NCBI GenBank assembly: GCA_001414345.1
Contig: LLCB01000011.1
Coordinates: forward strand, 124,001-188,000
Length of the DNA stretch: 64,000 nt
DNA from: Hymenoscyphus infarciens
Taxonomy: Eukaryota; Ascomycota; Leotiomycetes; Helotiales; Helotiaceae
Direction of reading: 5' to 3'
Both the position numbers and the translations under genes were made by a program. The notes under the pieces were generated by a model that ran no database searches, had not been told where the DNA came from, and saw only the letters and a program-made list of their open reading frames with translations. Of this stretch, positions 35,035 to 46,091 are shown piece by piece; position 1 is the first letter of the stretch; the number at the start of each line of letters is the position of its first letter.

Positions 35035-36336
35035 ATGACTGAATCTGGATCCAAGTCTATCAAACTCAACAATGGCGTCTCCGTAAGTATTTTGCAGTCA
35101 ACCTCAATAACCGTCTCTGGCTTGTTGGCTGGTTCAAATTTTGAACCTCTCCTGTTCACCGCCCAATAAAGACAAGGACTGATCCATCCTTCTTTTTCAA
35201 GATCCCATCACTTGGTTTCGGCACCTTCGCCGATGAAATTGTTCCCGGTCAAATGTACACTGCGATTCTCGCAGCCTTAGACGCAGGCTACAGACATCTA
35301 GACAGTGCCTGGTAGTTCGTACTCCCCTTTCATTTCCCCATTCCTCCTTTCCACACACTCTTTCTTCCCTTTCTATCCAAGGCTCACAAACCTTTAAACA
35401 GTTACAAAACCGAATCTGAAGTAGGACGAGCACTTAAAGACTGGTTGGCTGCAAACCCAAAGTACAAAAGAGAAGACATCTTCATCACAACAAAAGTATG
35501 GGTTCACCTTATGGAACCCGAGGACATAAGATGGAGCTTGGAGAACTCTTTGAGGGATATGGGGATTGATTATGTGGATTCATTTTTACTGCATTGGCCT
35601 TTTGCCGTTGAGAAGACGGAGGATGGGGATGTGAAGTTGGATAAGAATGGGAAGGTAAGTGCATATCACATTTACTGCGTCCCCCTGAAATCTAGTCCAA
35701 CGACCAGAAGGAAAAGAAGAGAGATGAGAAGGATAGGGAGAGAACCAAGCTAACAATAAATTAAAGTACATAATGTATCACTCCCGAACCTCCAATCTTC
35801 TCCCCACATGGCGCGCAATGGAAGCCCTCCAAACTTCCGGAAAAGCAAAAGCAATCGGCATATCCAACTTCACAATCCCCCATTTAACCAATCTCCTATC
35901 ATACGCATCCATCAAACCAGCAATAAACCAAATAGAAATCCATCCCTATTTCCCCAACACAGCCCTAGTCAACTATTGCTTCGCCAATCAAATCCTACCC
36001 GTAGCATACTCACCCCTTGGATCCCAAAACACAAAAACGGAACGGTCCGTCCTGGGGGATCCCGTCCTGCAGGAGCTAGCGAAGGAAAAGGGCTGTGAAG
36101 TAGCACAAATCTGCATAGCATGGGGGCTACAGCGAGGTTACGTCGTCATCCCTAAGAGCGGGAATGTGGAGCGGGTCAAAAAGAATTTTGAGATCATAGA
36201 ACTGAGTGAAGCGGACATGGAGAGGGTGGGTGGTATTGCCAAGACTGTAGGGAATGGGGACGGGACGGGGAAGAGATTCGTGAATCCGGTGGGGGTCTTT
36301 GGCTTTGACATTTGGGCTTTTTGGGGAGAGAAATGA
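35035..36336 (+). CDS. Aldo-keto reductase
   Basis: NADPH-dependent carbonyl reductase, (alpha/beta)8 barrel, cytosolic. Exons 35035-35082, 35202-35311, 35402-35654 and 35767-36336 give 326 aa. The family signature runs IPSLGFGTFADEI, AGYRHLDSACYKTESEVG (catalytic Asp and Tyr), FITTKVW (catalytic Lys), LLHWPF (catalytic His), then GKAKAIGISNF, INQIEIHPYF, AYSPLGSQ and the cofactor segment VVIPKSGNVERVKKNFEI. The intron after SACY's first bases splits the catalytic-Tyr region (TG|T). Substrate cannot be told; similar enzymes act on aldoses or xenobiotic aldehydes. It is divergent from the unknown 148-aa gene across an AT-rich gap. Confidence 0.93.
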
Positions 36337-36922
36337 GAGTGGGGGCGAAGGGAAAGGGGTAGGGCTGAAGTTGAGTGGGGGCGGAGATTGAAGCTTAGAT
36401 GGTGTGGTGGTATGGAATGCAAGAACTTTAATAATCCGTTGTTGTGCAGTGAAAGTAACAGTGTCTTTTTTGTGCGCTCTTGGCGAAGCACGTATGCTTG
36501 TGCTCGAGAGTTGCGTCGCTTGATGTTGCTACCCAGCTGCTCTGGTGGCTCTGGAATCAAGTCTGAAGCGTGGTCGGAATACAAATCGGATACAGAGCGA
36601 GCAAGAAGTAAATCAAAACGCCATTCCTTAAGATTTATATGTGTGCTAGCCCTATTACCGCAGAAGAAGTATCAAGAAATGCATACAGAAACAATCTGAG
36701 TTGCGCCATCTTTTCTTACATCCCGCAATTGAACATAAAAATACACGGAGATAATCATCGTTGAACCTCGAACAAAACGAATCAAGAAAATATGCTTTGA
36801 AGCCAAAATCTCAACTTTCCAAAAAAACCCGTGAACCCCAAAAGGAAGTTATCAAATATAATAAAACAAGCAGGAGAAATGAAGAAGAAGAAGAAGAAGA
36901 AGAAGAAGAGAAAAAAGAACAA
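36337..36922. other. Convergent intergenic region with (GAA)10 microsatellite
   Basis: Between the 3' ends of the reductase and the Ser/Arg-rich gene. A pure GAA repeat of ten units lies at 36881-36910, just outside the stop codon of the minus-strand gene. Confidence 0.6.
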
Positions 36923-38900
36923 TCACTTGATCTTTGCCCAAGAAGAAAACTTTGAACTCAAATCATCGATATCAGAGTTACCCTTGGAAGTAGAAACAGA
37001 ACGTCGCGCAGAAGAGCGCGAAGAATTAGATCGTGACACGCCAGGTACATCAAGTTGGTTCGCTCCGTACGTGGAAGAAGGCCTCTTTTTATACGTATTA
37101 GGCAACTCGGAAACCTCTGTTGCCAAGCTCTTGATGCATTCCCATGTGGAGGCGGGTGGTGACTCCTCTCTTTTATAAGAGCGTGGTCGGCGTCTGGGAC
37201 TGGGAGATCTTGTTCGTCTCTTTGGAGCTGGAGAGTGTTCTCGTCGTCGAGGAGCTGGAGCAGGAGAATGTGGTCGTCGCTTGGGACTTGGTGATCTGCT
37301 CGAAGTGGATGAGGATAGACCTTCGTTGGTATGAGGTCCGCTGTGAACGGAGCGAGGACGGTCTGAAGCGTGAATACCCCGAGTTCCGGAGTATGGTTGC
37401 ACGAAGTTGAAGTCTGAATTTAGGTTTGGGTTGTAGAACTGATCCTGTGGGGGTCCAACTTGGGATATTGGATCCATGTGTGATGAATAGTTATTAGAAT
37501 ATGTTTCGGATGTCGAAATGTTCAAGAAGCATTGGTCGGTGGTCCAATTGGGATCAAGAAACCCATCGTCCAGAGGTAAATGGTCAGACGCAAAGTAGGC
37601 CTCCGGATTGGAGATTGTGATAGGCATAGTTGAAGAAGGGTAATGAGCGTAGGTTGTATCGAGATGATTGAAATCAGGTGAAAACCCCTGCGGAATGAGT
37701 TCACTGGAAGGGTATGGTGTGAGTCTGGCATTTGGGTTTTCTGAACTGGCGCGGAGGTGGCTGTTCCCGTATCCCGGAAACAAAGTTGGTGACTGAAAAC
37801 TAATCGACGAGTGCCCTAGTGTGCTGCTTGATTCAGGCCTTTCATTTGCTGTAGAGCTGTTCATATCGGTGCTCGGGGGCCTATTGCTTTGGGATCTCCC
37901 TGCCCGCGAGTCTCGTCTTTTCACAGCTTGTCCGTTGTTAGGACATTTTTCTGGGTCACACTGTTGAAATCAGTAACCATTGATAGCGATAGGTCATGTC
38001 TAGTAGTTTAAATCCTTTTGGATTCTTCAAGCGAGACCCCTGCTACTGCTGCACTACTTGCAAGATCTAGTGGGAAAGTACAACAAGACATACCTTAACT
38101 CTTCGTTTCCTATGCTCTTCACAGGCATGCCCTCGGTTTGCTCGCACCTGTTCTCGCTCCTCTTTTTCATAGCGACGTTTCTTCTGCTTCTCCTTGAAGC
38201 CTTGCACCTCGGGATTCCACGCCAAGATCTTCAGATCAGCTTCATCCTCGGATGAATCAGCTCTCCTGCGGCGATGAGAGTCTGCTGATTTCGAAGTTCG
38301 GGAGTTACTAGAAGAGGGTACGCCTAGGGATGCACCGTGAGAAGGTCTCGCTGGTCTCTCATCAGCATCAGCATAAGCTGGGTAAGGTGGAGCATCGTTT
38401 TTGTGGCTGGATTTCCGGTCCGACTTTTCGACGTGGGTTGACACCGCTCTACGTGATCGATGTTTCCCCGAAGATGTGGAATCTGTCTGTTCGTCTGATC
38501 TGGAGACTGCCACCCGGGGTGGTAATGGCGGAGGTTGGGTTTGTTCTGACAACCTTGGCGCAGAGCTTCGACTTGTCCGATGCTTTTGACTTGATACTTC
38601 TTCGCTCTGAGGAATGGGTAAGCTTCCATTCATTGACCTCCCCCGAGAGCTCTTGGAGGATTCTCTAAATTTTCTCTCTTCGCGCAAATGTTTCTTGACG
38701 GCGGCCCGCATCATCGCATCCAGGCTCCCCTCGCCTGGGAAATGATAACTCAGTGCAACTGCAAGTTCTTTGGACCCGACTGGAGGGTCGAACTGCAAGG
38801 TATGGTCGCTTCCAGAATAAATGGTGTAAACTGGGTCGCAAACCGAGCTTTCGCGCGAAGAGGACCTCGAAGGACTGCGGTGACTGGATGAACGAGGCAT
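36923..38900 (-). CDS. Unknown Ser/Arg-rich protein with RS-like repeats
   Basis: No characterised family recognised. Exons 38094-38900 and 36923-37960 give 614 aa. The start MPRSSSHRSPSRSSSRESS is followed by a compact, possibly folded region of about residues 25-85 (DPVYTIYSGSDHTLQFDPPVG, then ALSYHFPGEGSLDAMMRAAVKKHLREER). Long disordered Ser/Arg/Glu stretches follow. At the exon junction a basic Cys/His segment reads GHACEEHRKRRVK|CDPEKCP, which may bind zinc. Near residues 475-530 there is a strongly RS-like tract of SPSPKRRPHSPAPAPRRRE type repeats. Likely nuclear. A longer in-frame start at 39026 would add a hydrophobic leader but looks artefactual. Confidence 0.75.
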
Positions 38901-39981
38901 GTTTGTTTGTGGTTGAAGAACCAGTGTATTCCAGGAAGCCGGAGTGAAAAAAAGGAGTGAGATAGCAACAAATAATTGCAAACGAAGGACAATTTTCAAA
39001 GAAAGACTGCAAACAAAACAAAACAAAACCTATGGTCAACTCGAGCTCTCCTAAATGGTGAGAAGTCACCAGTTTTATATATTAAAACGACATTCTCCCC
39101 ACTCGGGGGCTCATGGGGTCGGAAAACAGTTCTGAAATTTGGTGACCCGAGCTGAGGCAACGCCAGCAACACTAATCCAGATACGTGAGCGAGGTCCAGC
39201 CAACCACGACTTCGAGATGCTCCGTCGTTCACGCACATCTGAGCCTTATGCGGTGTAACCATGCAGCCCTTTGAGAATGAATCGATTTATCATCCTATGA
39301 GCGTCGAGACCGGTGCCAACTAACCCATTTCGAAAGGGGCTGCCTGCATCCTTCAATCCTCATATTTCCCCACGCCGTACGGCCACCTAAGCGTGGTAGC
39401 GGTAATGAAGACTTTGTACGTGCGAAGCATTCAAGGCATCGCGCGAGAGGCGGAGAATGCTTGCATTAGCGGATGAAGAGTCCCCAATCGGCGGTAATAA
39501 GCATGCAGTCAGGATGAGAAAGAGGCTCGTAAAGACCGGAAAAGGCTATTTTTCTGGTCCAGGCTGAGATAGAAATCACCAGACCATCATGTTGAATATA
39601 GCATCGGTAACGAATACAGCAACCTGGAGGTTGCGCAATTTACTGCATAGCATAGGGCTGTGTCCGAGGACTATTGTAACAATATTTCATTGCCAGGCGC
39701 CATTATATACACCCACTTCCTCCAATGACCAGTTCTGGCCCCTCCTCTATCTTAAGAATATTTTGTATGAAACGGTACTACCAGCATTCCTTAAAGAAGG
39801 CTGTATGCAAAAGAAAAAGCATAGAACGCCATCCGGTCAACCTCAAAAGCTTCTTTCCAATTGGAAACCAGTATACAAGAAAACAATAAATTAAAACCAA
39901 CACCGTAATAGTGGACAATGCATGCCCAATCCTTTTATAGCCAAATGCAACCCCATCGTCCACTTTTGCACATTAGAGAAT
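38901..39981. other. Intergenic region upstream of the Ser/Arg-rich gene
   Basis: About 1.1 kb with no supportable gene; presumably the promoter and leader of the minus-strand gene at 38900 and the 3' end of the gene at 39982. Confidence 0.4.
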
Positions 39982-41076
39982 CTAAAATCGTTGAGCTCCG
40001 CCACTCCCATTACCATTGTGGCCTGGTACTGGAGGCCCCGCTTCGCCATCAAAGAGATCCTCAAGATATGCACTCGGAGCTCTTTGCTCACCACCATATC
40101 CTTGTGTAAGATTCAATGTGCTGCTACTCGCCATGTGCCCTCTGCTTCCCATCAATGAAGGACTCTCAGGCGGCGATGGACCAATACTTCTCGTTCTTCC
40201 ATAATTCGCTGAAGCAGGTCCCAGATTCGACATGGAAATATTCGGTCCGTGCTGTCCAATGGATATATGAGATTGTGAATTCCCCGGCGAGGCTGCACCG
40301 GCTGCGTAGTAGCCAGCTGGGAGATAATTGGACCCTCGGTTTCCGGCTGTGTTGAGCCCTCCTGCTGCTGCACCGGCCGTGGGAGAAAAGAATAATGAGC
40401 TGGCACTATTAGCACCGGGTGCAGTTGTTGGTCGAGTTCCTTTCTTTCCTCCTTTAGGTCCAAGTCCGGATAAGCTGATGGTAGAGTCTCGGTCGTGGTG
40501 GTCTTTATAGAACGGAGCTACTGGAGTACGGAATAATGCCTTGCTATCTGACATGTTTTGTTGCATGGCAGCACGTTTGACAGAGCGATGAAGAGACCAT
40601 GCTACTAGGGCACGCCAGAGAAGAACACTCATAGCCATGAAGCCGAGAATGGCACCAACCACGATGAACACGGTCCCTTCGGGGAGTTTCGACTTCTGCA
40701 TATATGGTGCATTTTGTGTTGGTGGAACCGATGCGGCTACGATGGTATATTGCCCTGTCAGTGTCGGAAGTCCTGTGGGAAGTTCTCCTCCATCTGTTTC
40801 CGTTGCAGAACCCGTAATGCTCGGAGCTGATATCGAAGCACCTGCTGTACCGCTTCCTGTAATGACACCCGTCGATGGTACTGCACTCGAAGCGCTCGTT
40901 GGGGCCGCACTTGTCGATGCTGCCGGAGTTGCTGATGCTGTGTTCGATGCTGCACTCGATGCTGCTGCTGCTGTGGCCGATGAAAGGTTGGGCAGGTCTG
41001 TACCACCATCTTGTGCCGCGGCGTTGATGGCGAACAAGGCGATTGAAGCCAGCGATGTCCCCCGTAGAAGTCTCAT
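39982..41076 (-). CDS. Csi2-like single-pass membrane protein
   Basis: Single exon, 364 aa. A signal peptide (about 1-21, ending INAAAQ) leads a Ser/Ala/Thr-rich lumenal or extracellular segment (about 22-120) likely to be O-mannosylated. One membrane span follows (about 136-156: GTVFIVVGAILGFMAMSVLL), then a basic WRALVAWSLHRSVKRAA patch and a disordered Gly/Ser-rich cytosolic tail with many SP sites. The span plus basic patch is the conserved block of fungal Csi2 homologs, placed in the vacuolar membrane in yeast; molecular role unknown. The GC-rich Ser/Ala region produces a long antisense open frame that is not a gene. Confidence 0.8.
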   Translation of the reverse strand: MRLLRGTSLASIALFAINAAAQDGGTDLPNLSSATAAAASSAASNTASATPAASTSAAPTSASSAVPSTGVITGSGTAGASISAPSITGSATETDGGELPTGLPTLTGQYTIVAASVPPTQNAPYMQKSKLPEGTVFIVVGAILGFMAMSVLLWRALVAWSLHRSVKRAAMQQNMSDSKALFRTPVAPFYKDHHDRDSTISLSGLGPKGGKKGTRPTTAPGANSASSLFFSPTAGAAAGGLNTAGNRGSNYLPAGYYAAGAASPGNSQSHISIGQHGPNISMSNLGPASANYGRTRSIGPSPPESPSLMGSRGHMASSSTLNLTQGYGGEQRAPSAYLEDLFDGEAGPPVPGHNGNGSGGAQRF

Positions 41077-41921
41077 CTTTGCAAATTTAAGGATTCGCGA
41101 TGGGTCGGTAGTAAAGTTCGTCCCAAGAAAAGGACTCGAAACGACGTCGGGTCTGTGGTTTGTGGTCGTACTGCTCAGGCGAGGGCGGAATCCTGCGTAA
41201 CTCCCGTGTTGTTTGTTGCCCAGGCGATCGAGTGCGAGGATGCAGAGAGGGCCGAACAGTCGAGGAATAATAAAATGAAGCGATTCAGAATTTTTGATGG
41301 CTGCTGAAGGTGATGATCAATCCACGCAATTGAACTGCCGTGCCTCACTTCCAGCTGGGATAGTTGTGGTCCCGTTGTTTGTCAAGCAGATCTCCTGTTT
41401 TCTGGGTGCAGGGAGGTTTTGATCGACCCGACTGAAGGTTGCGTTTTACAAGGGCCTGAGAGAAAAATGTAAATGCGACGGCGGGTGTGAATGTCACCAA
41501 TGAAGAATATTATTAGCGTAAGTTAAGAAATAGAACGAATGTCGTCTGCCCCTCTGTGATACTGGACTTGGAGTTGTCAACGCAAGGTGCAAGTCCAGGG
41601 GAGCAAATCCAATGTTCCTGCTCTGACCACTCTCCCCCTATTTTGGTTTAGCGGTTATTGAATACGACTCGGACTTATTAATAGCCAACCTGAGTTTCGA
41701 CGCCCGCTAACCAAGAACGTGACAGGACTTCATGCGCGAAACATAAAGGCGGTAACACTAATTTGGAGAGCCGTGGCAGAAAATGTACCGATAGAGAAAT
41801 TCTTCAAATCCGGAGCTTCATTATCGCAATCGAAGAGGCCGACGCCCAACGACTTTAACACGACCAAAGGAATTTGCGCAAGGCTGCAATTTGGAGCTGC
41901 GTTGGAAACTCAACCGCAATC
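41077..41921. promoter_or_regulatory. Divergent promoter region of Csi2-like (-) and Fcf1 (+) genes
   Basis: 845 bp between divergent starts. The open frame 41719-41961 overlaps the Fcf1 start in another frame and is not coding. No specific sites identified. Confidence 0.4.
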
Positions 41922-42617
41922 ATGGGTACCGCGAAAAAAACCCGCAAGTTCGGCGCTGTAAATCCTCCAGTCTCCCCGCCTCAATCGCAGATAGCTAACC
42001 CCTCATACAGGTCAAGCGCATGATCGGGCAAAACGACGCACGTCTAAAAAAGAACCAAGCAAAGGCTGAAGAGGAGAGTAAGAAGAAGGAACAGAAGGGC
42101 AGTGAGGTGATTCGTGAAGTGTATGTTACCCTCATGCCAAAGTGTCTCTAAGTCATCGCTAACATTAAACAGTCCACAAGTATCGTCTGCCCTCTTCTTC
42201 CAATACAATACCGCACTCGTCCCGCCCTACTCTATTCTCGTCGATACCAATTTCCTCTCCCATACGGTCCAGCGCAAACTTCCTCTCCTCGAAACTCTTA
42301 TGGATACATTCTACGCAAAGTGTATTCCGATTATTACAAGTTGTGTAATGGCCGAACTTGAAAAGCTTGGTCCAAAATACCGAATAGCACTTAGAATTGC
42401 GAGAGACGAGAGGTGGGAACGGCTGCAATGCGACCACAAGGGAGTCTATGCAGATGATTGTATTGTGGATCGGGTGGTCAAGAGCAGGGTGTATGTGGTT
42501 GCGACGAACGATCGAGATTTGAAGAGAAGAGTTAGAAAAGTGCCGGGTGTGCCAATCGTCAGTGTGGCGAGGGGTAAATATGTGGTTGAGAGATTACCAG
42601 ATGCTCCCGAAAAGTAG
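41922..42617 (+). CDS. FCF1: Fcf1/Utp24, PIN-domain endonuclease of the small-subunit processome
   Basis: Nucleolar nuclease that cuts pre-rRNA at sites A1 and A2. Exons 41922-41957 (36 nt), 42011-42120 and 42173-42617 give 196 aa. The start MGTAKKTRKFGAVKRMIG is characteristic. The PIN domain shows its acidic set: VDTNFLSH, MAELEKLGPKYR, ADDCIVDRV and TNDRDLKRR. The tail GVPIVSVARGKYVVERLPDA matches the family. Introns are about 52 nt each with GTAAAT and GTATGT donors, and the second splits the codon of Val in REVPQVSSALFF. Very secure. Confidence 0.96.
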
Positions 42618-43841
42618 AATTTGTTGAAATCTTAATGGACAGAAAGTGACTGGCATTTGGGAGGAGTTTTGGCTGGCGTTGGGAAACAAAATCATATGGA
42701 ATGGCGTTGAATGGCAATACCAGGGGAGTAATTCCCTCAGGGGAGTAATTCCCTCAAGTTGGCTTGTAGGTCAAGTGCGAATCATTTTAAGGAATTCTTG
42801 GGCTCGTGTTTACAATATAAGAAGGCACGTGTACCATTTAAAAGGATGTACTACCGTATTGCAATAACGAAACTTTCATAACGGGAGGTGGTGAACTGAG
42901 CAAACTTTAGCAAAAATTGCCTCCCCTTTGGGTAAACCCACTGTTGTAAGTAGTGAGCAGAAGATCTTAGGACACCTATATCTGCTTTCCCAGTATGAAA
43001 GAGGTTCTGGTATGCTTTGTTCACCAATTCAGGAAGTGCACGTTACTACTTTATATATCAAGTAGTATTTCCAGTAAGTTCAGCTATGAAATTACATTAT
43101 TCGGCAGTTTTTAGAGTAATCAAATCAATTAAATAAAGTCACGAATGTTTTAAAACCTACTTAAATTATACCTATTTAATAGAAATATCCTAGACAGTTT
43201 AGAAGACTTGAACTATAGCGGTTGATTGTAGCGAAGTTATAGTATGGTATAGCAGAAGTCAATTATATGATTGGTGATTAAATAATACCAGATCGGACAT
43301 TTTTTCCCCGGTACTTATTATGTGAGATGCTCTCCAACACTCATAACTATTAATCTGATGGGTCTACGACAACGAAGAACCCGTTTTTCTCGACATTAGA
43401 TGGTACAAGGGTAGGTGGCGGAGAGCAATGTATACACCTCTTATGAGAGAAGGGTCAGGAACTCAACGATGCTTTAAATATCATGAAACTTGCTAAATCG
43501 ATGGAGAAAGATGTGTACGCAGAGGAAAGCTTGTGGTTGTTACAGGCTTTTAGGGGTGTCAAGAACCGGGCAAGAACAAGCACCTATATTAGCTGCTATT
43601 AGTCACAGATTTTACACATCACGACACCGAGTCCATTTGAGTCTGGTGTGATGTAAAAAGTCATGTCTAATTCTCACTAGTTCCCAAAAAACCCAGACCA
43701 ATGCCCAAGCATACCAGGTCGAAAGGAAACCCACGAATACAATATCGTACTTTATACACGCATCATAAGGAAGCTGCAGGAGACTCAACCATACATTCAA
43801 ACTCCGATCCTATTCCATTCCAATCATACGAATCGATTAAA
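42618..43841. other. AT-rich convergent intergenic region
   Basis: 1.2 kb between the 3' ends of Fcf1 and Big1. It contains a 17-bp tandem duplication at 42721-42754 and AT-rich DNA around 43040-43320. No gene is supportable. Confidence 0.5.
42721..42754. repeat. 17-bp tandem duplication of a near-palindrome
   Basis: Two perfect copies of CAGGGGAGTAATTCCCT in tandem. Each unit is itself close to palindromic (GGGA...TAAT...CCC), so it could form small hairpins. It falls about 100 bp after the Fcf1 stop, in or near its 3' UTR. Confidence 0.7.
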
Positions 43842-44903
43842 CTACTGTGCTTTCTTCTGTGCTGCTGGTCCCATCTCCTTGTCAAAAGCTCCATATGAAA
43901 CTTCAAGACTGGAGATGGCGCTAATACCAACACCTAGAATGGAGAGAAGTAGAACTGAAACTAAGATTCCCATGAAAAGACCTATGGTATAATTAGCAAG
44001 TAAGCCCTCAAGTTGGATGAAAAGTGGTTACGAACCTGGAGTGAAGTATTGGTACTTCTCGAATAGAGGTCTTCGGTCAGGTCCGTTATCAGACTTGCTT
44101 TCTCTTCTCAAGACGTTTCTCTTCAAATCCATGTGAACTGACTCTTGGAAATCCGCTTCGTAGACAAGATCTTCGTGCGCCGCAGCAGTCGATGGGGTTG
44201 TGCCGAATACCACGGTATATTTAGTTCCCTTAGGTAGAACATTGAATACGGTGCTGAATAAATGGGCATCTGTATGGCTTGTTAGTACAGTAATAAATTC
44301 ATCTTAATAACCTGTCAATGACTAGAAAGTCCAAATCACGTACCAAAATCGGCTAATTGTTCATTACGATTTGACTCAAGTCCGGGTGTAAAGGAGGAGG
44401 ATTCGATTTCGACATAGACAGGGGAGCCAGCTTTCTTCTGTGCTAATCCCTCTTTGATTGATGGAACAGAAGTTGCCTTGCATTGATCCCGTACATATCT
44501 GGCCAGTCCAAACACCTTCTCTGACTCTAATCCAATTACTTCCGAAACCGCGTATCTTCCCTGAACGCTTGGTGCAGCCAGTGCTTTCTTCAGGTGTGGT
44601 GTGTTTGATGAGAGTTCAGAGGAACGGATCCCGCGTTGCACAACGAAGATGTAGATATCATCGTTACATTGCGCAAGAATTTCCTTCGCAGATTCGAGGA
44701 CGGAGGAGGAGGACTGGAGCTGTTGGGTTCGCTGGCTTTGAAGGGAGGATGGTAAGCTGGAGCTCGATGGTTAGTTGAGGCAACACAAATGCGATTGGAA
44801 GGTGGCCATACGGGGATGAGGAGAATAGAACAAATGGAGAAGTATCCTTGAAGGCATGTGCAGAAACCGCACATGCTGCAACTGCAGCTATTGAGAAACG
44901 CAT
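43842..44903 (-). CDS. BIG1: Big1, ER membrane protein needed for cell-wall beta-1,6-glucan
   Basis: ER protein required for normal beta-1,6-glucan; the yeast protein is also related to V-ATPase assembly factors (Voa1/Ac45-like). Exons 44812-44903, 44344-44756, 44036-44269 and 43842-43981 give 292 aa. A signal peptide MRFSIAAVAACAVSAHAF leads DTSPFVLFSSSP and the lumenal domain (SSSVLESAKEILAQC..., YVEIESSSF). A single C-terminal span, LFMGILVSVLLLSILGVGIS, is followed by the conserved SSLEVSYGAFDKEMGPA and a short KKAQ tail that looks like a dilysine-type ER signal. Phases 2, 1 and 1 join cleanly. It is divergent from the Nop25-type gene with 219 bp between starts. Confidence 0.92.
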
Positions 44904-45122
44904 CGTCGGTATTCTTGTCGTGGGGTTGCTGGACTGACGTGGATACCTAGGTAGCTTCGACGATACAGATGTGCTAGCCTAAAAGTTGGTACACCGCCTA
45001 TGGCAGAACGAAGTACGCCCGCAAAAAGCTGCATCGATTTATTCAAGAGTCTTCGCGCAACAACAAAATCGACAATCCACAAATTCCCTACCTCAATTCC
45101 ACTTTTGCACAAGTCATCCGCG
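44904..45122. promoter_or_regulatory. Short bidirectional promoter, Big1 (-) and Nop25/Rrp17-type (+)
   Basis: Only 219 bp separate the two start codons, so the promoters and leaders must overlap. The open frame continues upstream of the chosen Nop25 ATG to 45000, but family alignment favours the ATG at 45123. Confidence 0.55.
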
Positions 45123-45844
45123 ATGGAAGCAGGTATTTTCAGACCTCCGCGCCCCAAGAAATCCGTTCTCCCCGCCCTTCAAAGAGGATCCAAAAAGCGC
45201 AAGACCGAACACAAAATCGAAGAAATCTCATTCGATGATTCCTCGCGAGCAGACTACTTGACGGGGTTTCACAAACGAAAAGTTGCAAGGGCGAAGCTGG
45301 CGCAGGCACAGGCAGTCAAGATGGCGCGGGACGAAAAGATCCAGATGCGGAAACAGGTTGGTATTCAAGCACAATGGAGATTGGAGCAAGTTTCTAATTG
45401 TGGTATTTCTAGTTGCGCGAAGAGAGAAAACAAGAACTGGAAGAGCATGTGGAAGCTGTGAATAGGCTACTCAAAGACGTCGAACAACCTTCAGGAAAAT
45501 GGAGTGACGATGAAGACGAACCCTGGAATGGGATCGACGAGTCGGTGGTTGAACCAGTAGACCATGAGGAGGAGTACGTGGATGAAGATCGATATACAGT
45601 CGTCACAGTTGAGGAAGTCGATGTTTCCAAGGAGGGTCTATCAAAAGTTGCGGATGAGAGTGAGGAGGATGAAGCGGAAGCACCGAAACTGGTTGAAACC
45701 GAGGATAAGGGCAAGAAGGTATGGCCAAAGAAACCTAGGAAGCAAAAGTTTCGGTATGAGACCAAGACGGAACGGAAGGCTTCGAGAGGTAAGCAGAAAG
45801 CTGGTAATAAGGCAAAAGCAGATGCACGTAGGGGCAATGGTTGA
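45123..45844 (+). CDS. RRP17-like: Nop25/Rrp17-type ribosome biogenesis factor (NOL12 family)
   Basis: Nucleolar protein; yeast Rrp17 is a 5'-3' exonuclease for 5.8S and 25S pre-rRNA ends. Exons 45123-45356 and 45413-45844 give 221 aa. FRPPRPKKSVLPAL starts it, then the signature SRADYLTGFHKRKVARAKLAQ and a long Lys/Glu helix crossing the junction (IQMRKQ|LREERKQELEEHVEAVNRLLK). An acidic middle and a basic KKVWPKKPRKQKFRYETKTERKA tail close it. The 56-nt intron has a CTAAT site. An ATG at 45000 would add 41 residues of unrelated character and is disfavoured. Confidence 0.9.
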
Positions 45845-46091
45845 TAAATTACTGTCGTTCCATATCGATTTTGCTACCTAGCTACTAGTCTTCTTGATGC
45901 TAGCACCATGGAGCAAGGATATGTGAGTTTGTTGAGAGAAATCAACAGGAAGCAAATACCCCCTAGAACACAAAAATACCACCGCCAGCGCTTACGAGGT
46001 ATATCACTAACGTGCTCAAATACGACAAGCGCAGCTTCCCCAAAAAGCACTTCTAATTGTCCCCTGTATCCACTCGTACACCGTAGAAAGC

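Noticed and set aside
35035..36336. A metabolic gene cluster around the aldo-keto reductase
   Set aside because: Its neighbours are unrelated housekeeping or unknown genes with no synthase, transporter or cluster regulator.
40637..41200. 187-codon + strand frame rich in Ala/Val/Asp
   Set aside because: It is the antisense of the Ser/Ala/Thr-rich region of the Csi2-like gene.
45409..45837. 142-codon Ser-rich minus-strand frame
   Set aside because: It is the antisense of the acidic/basic Nop25-type exon 2.
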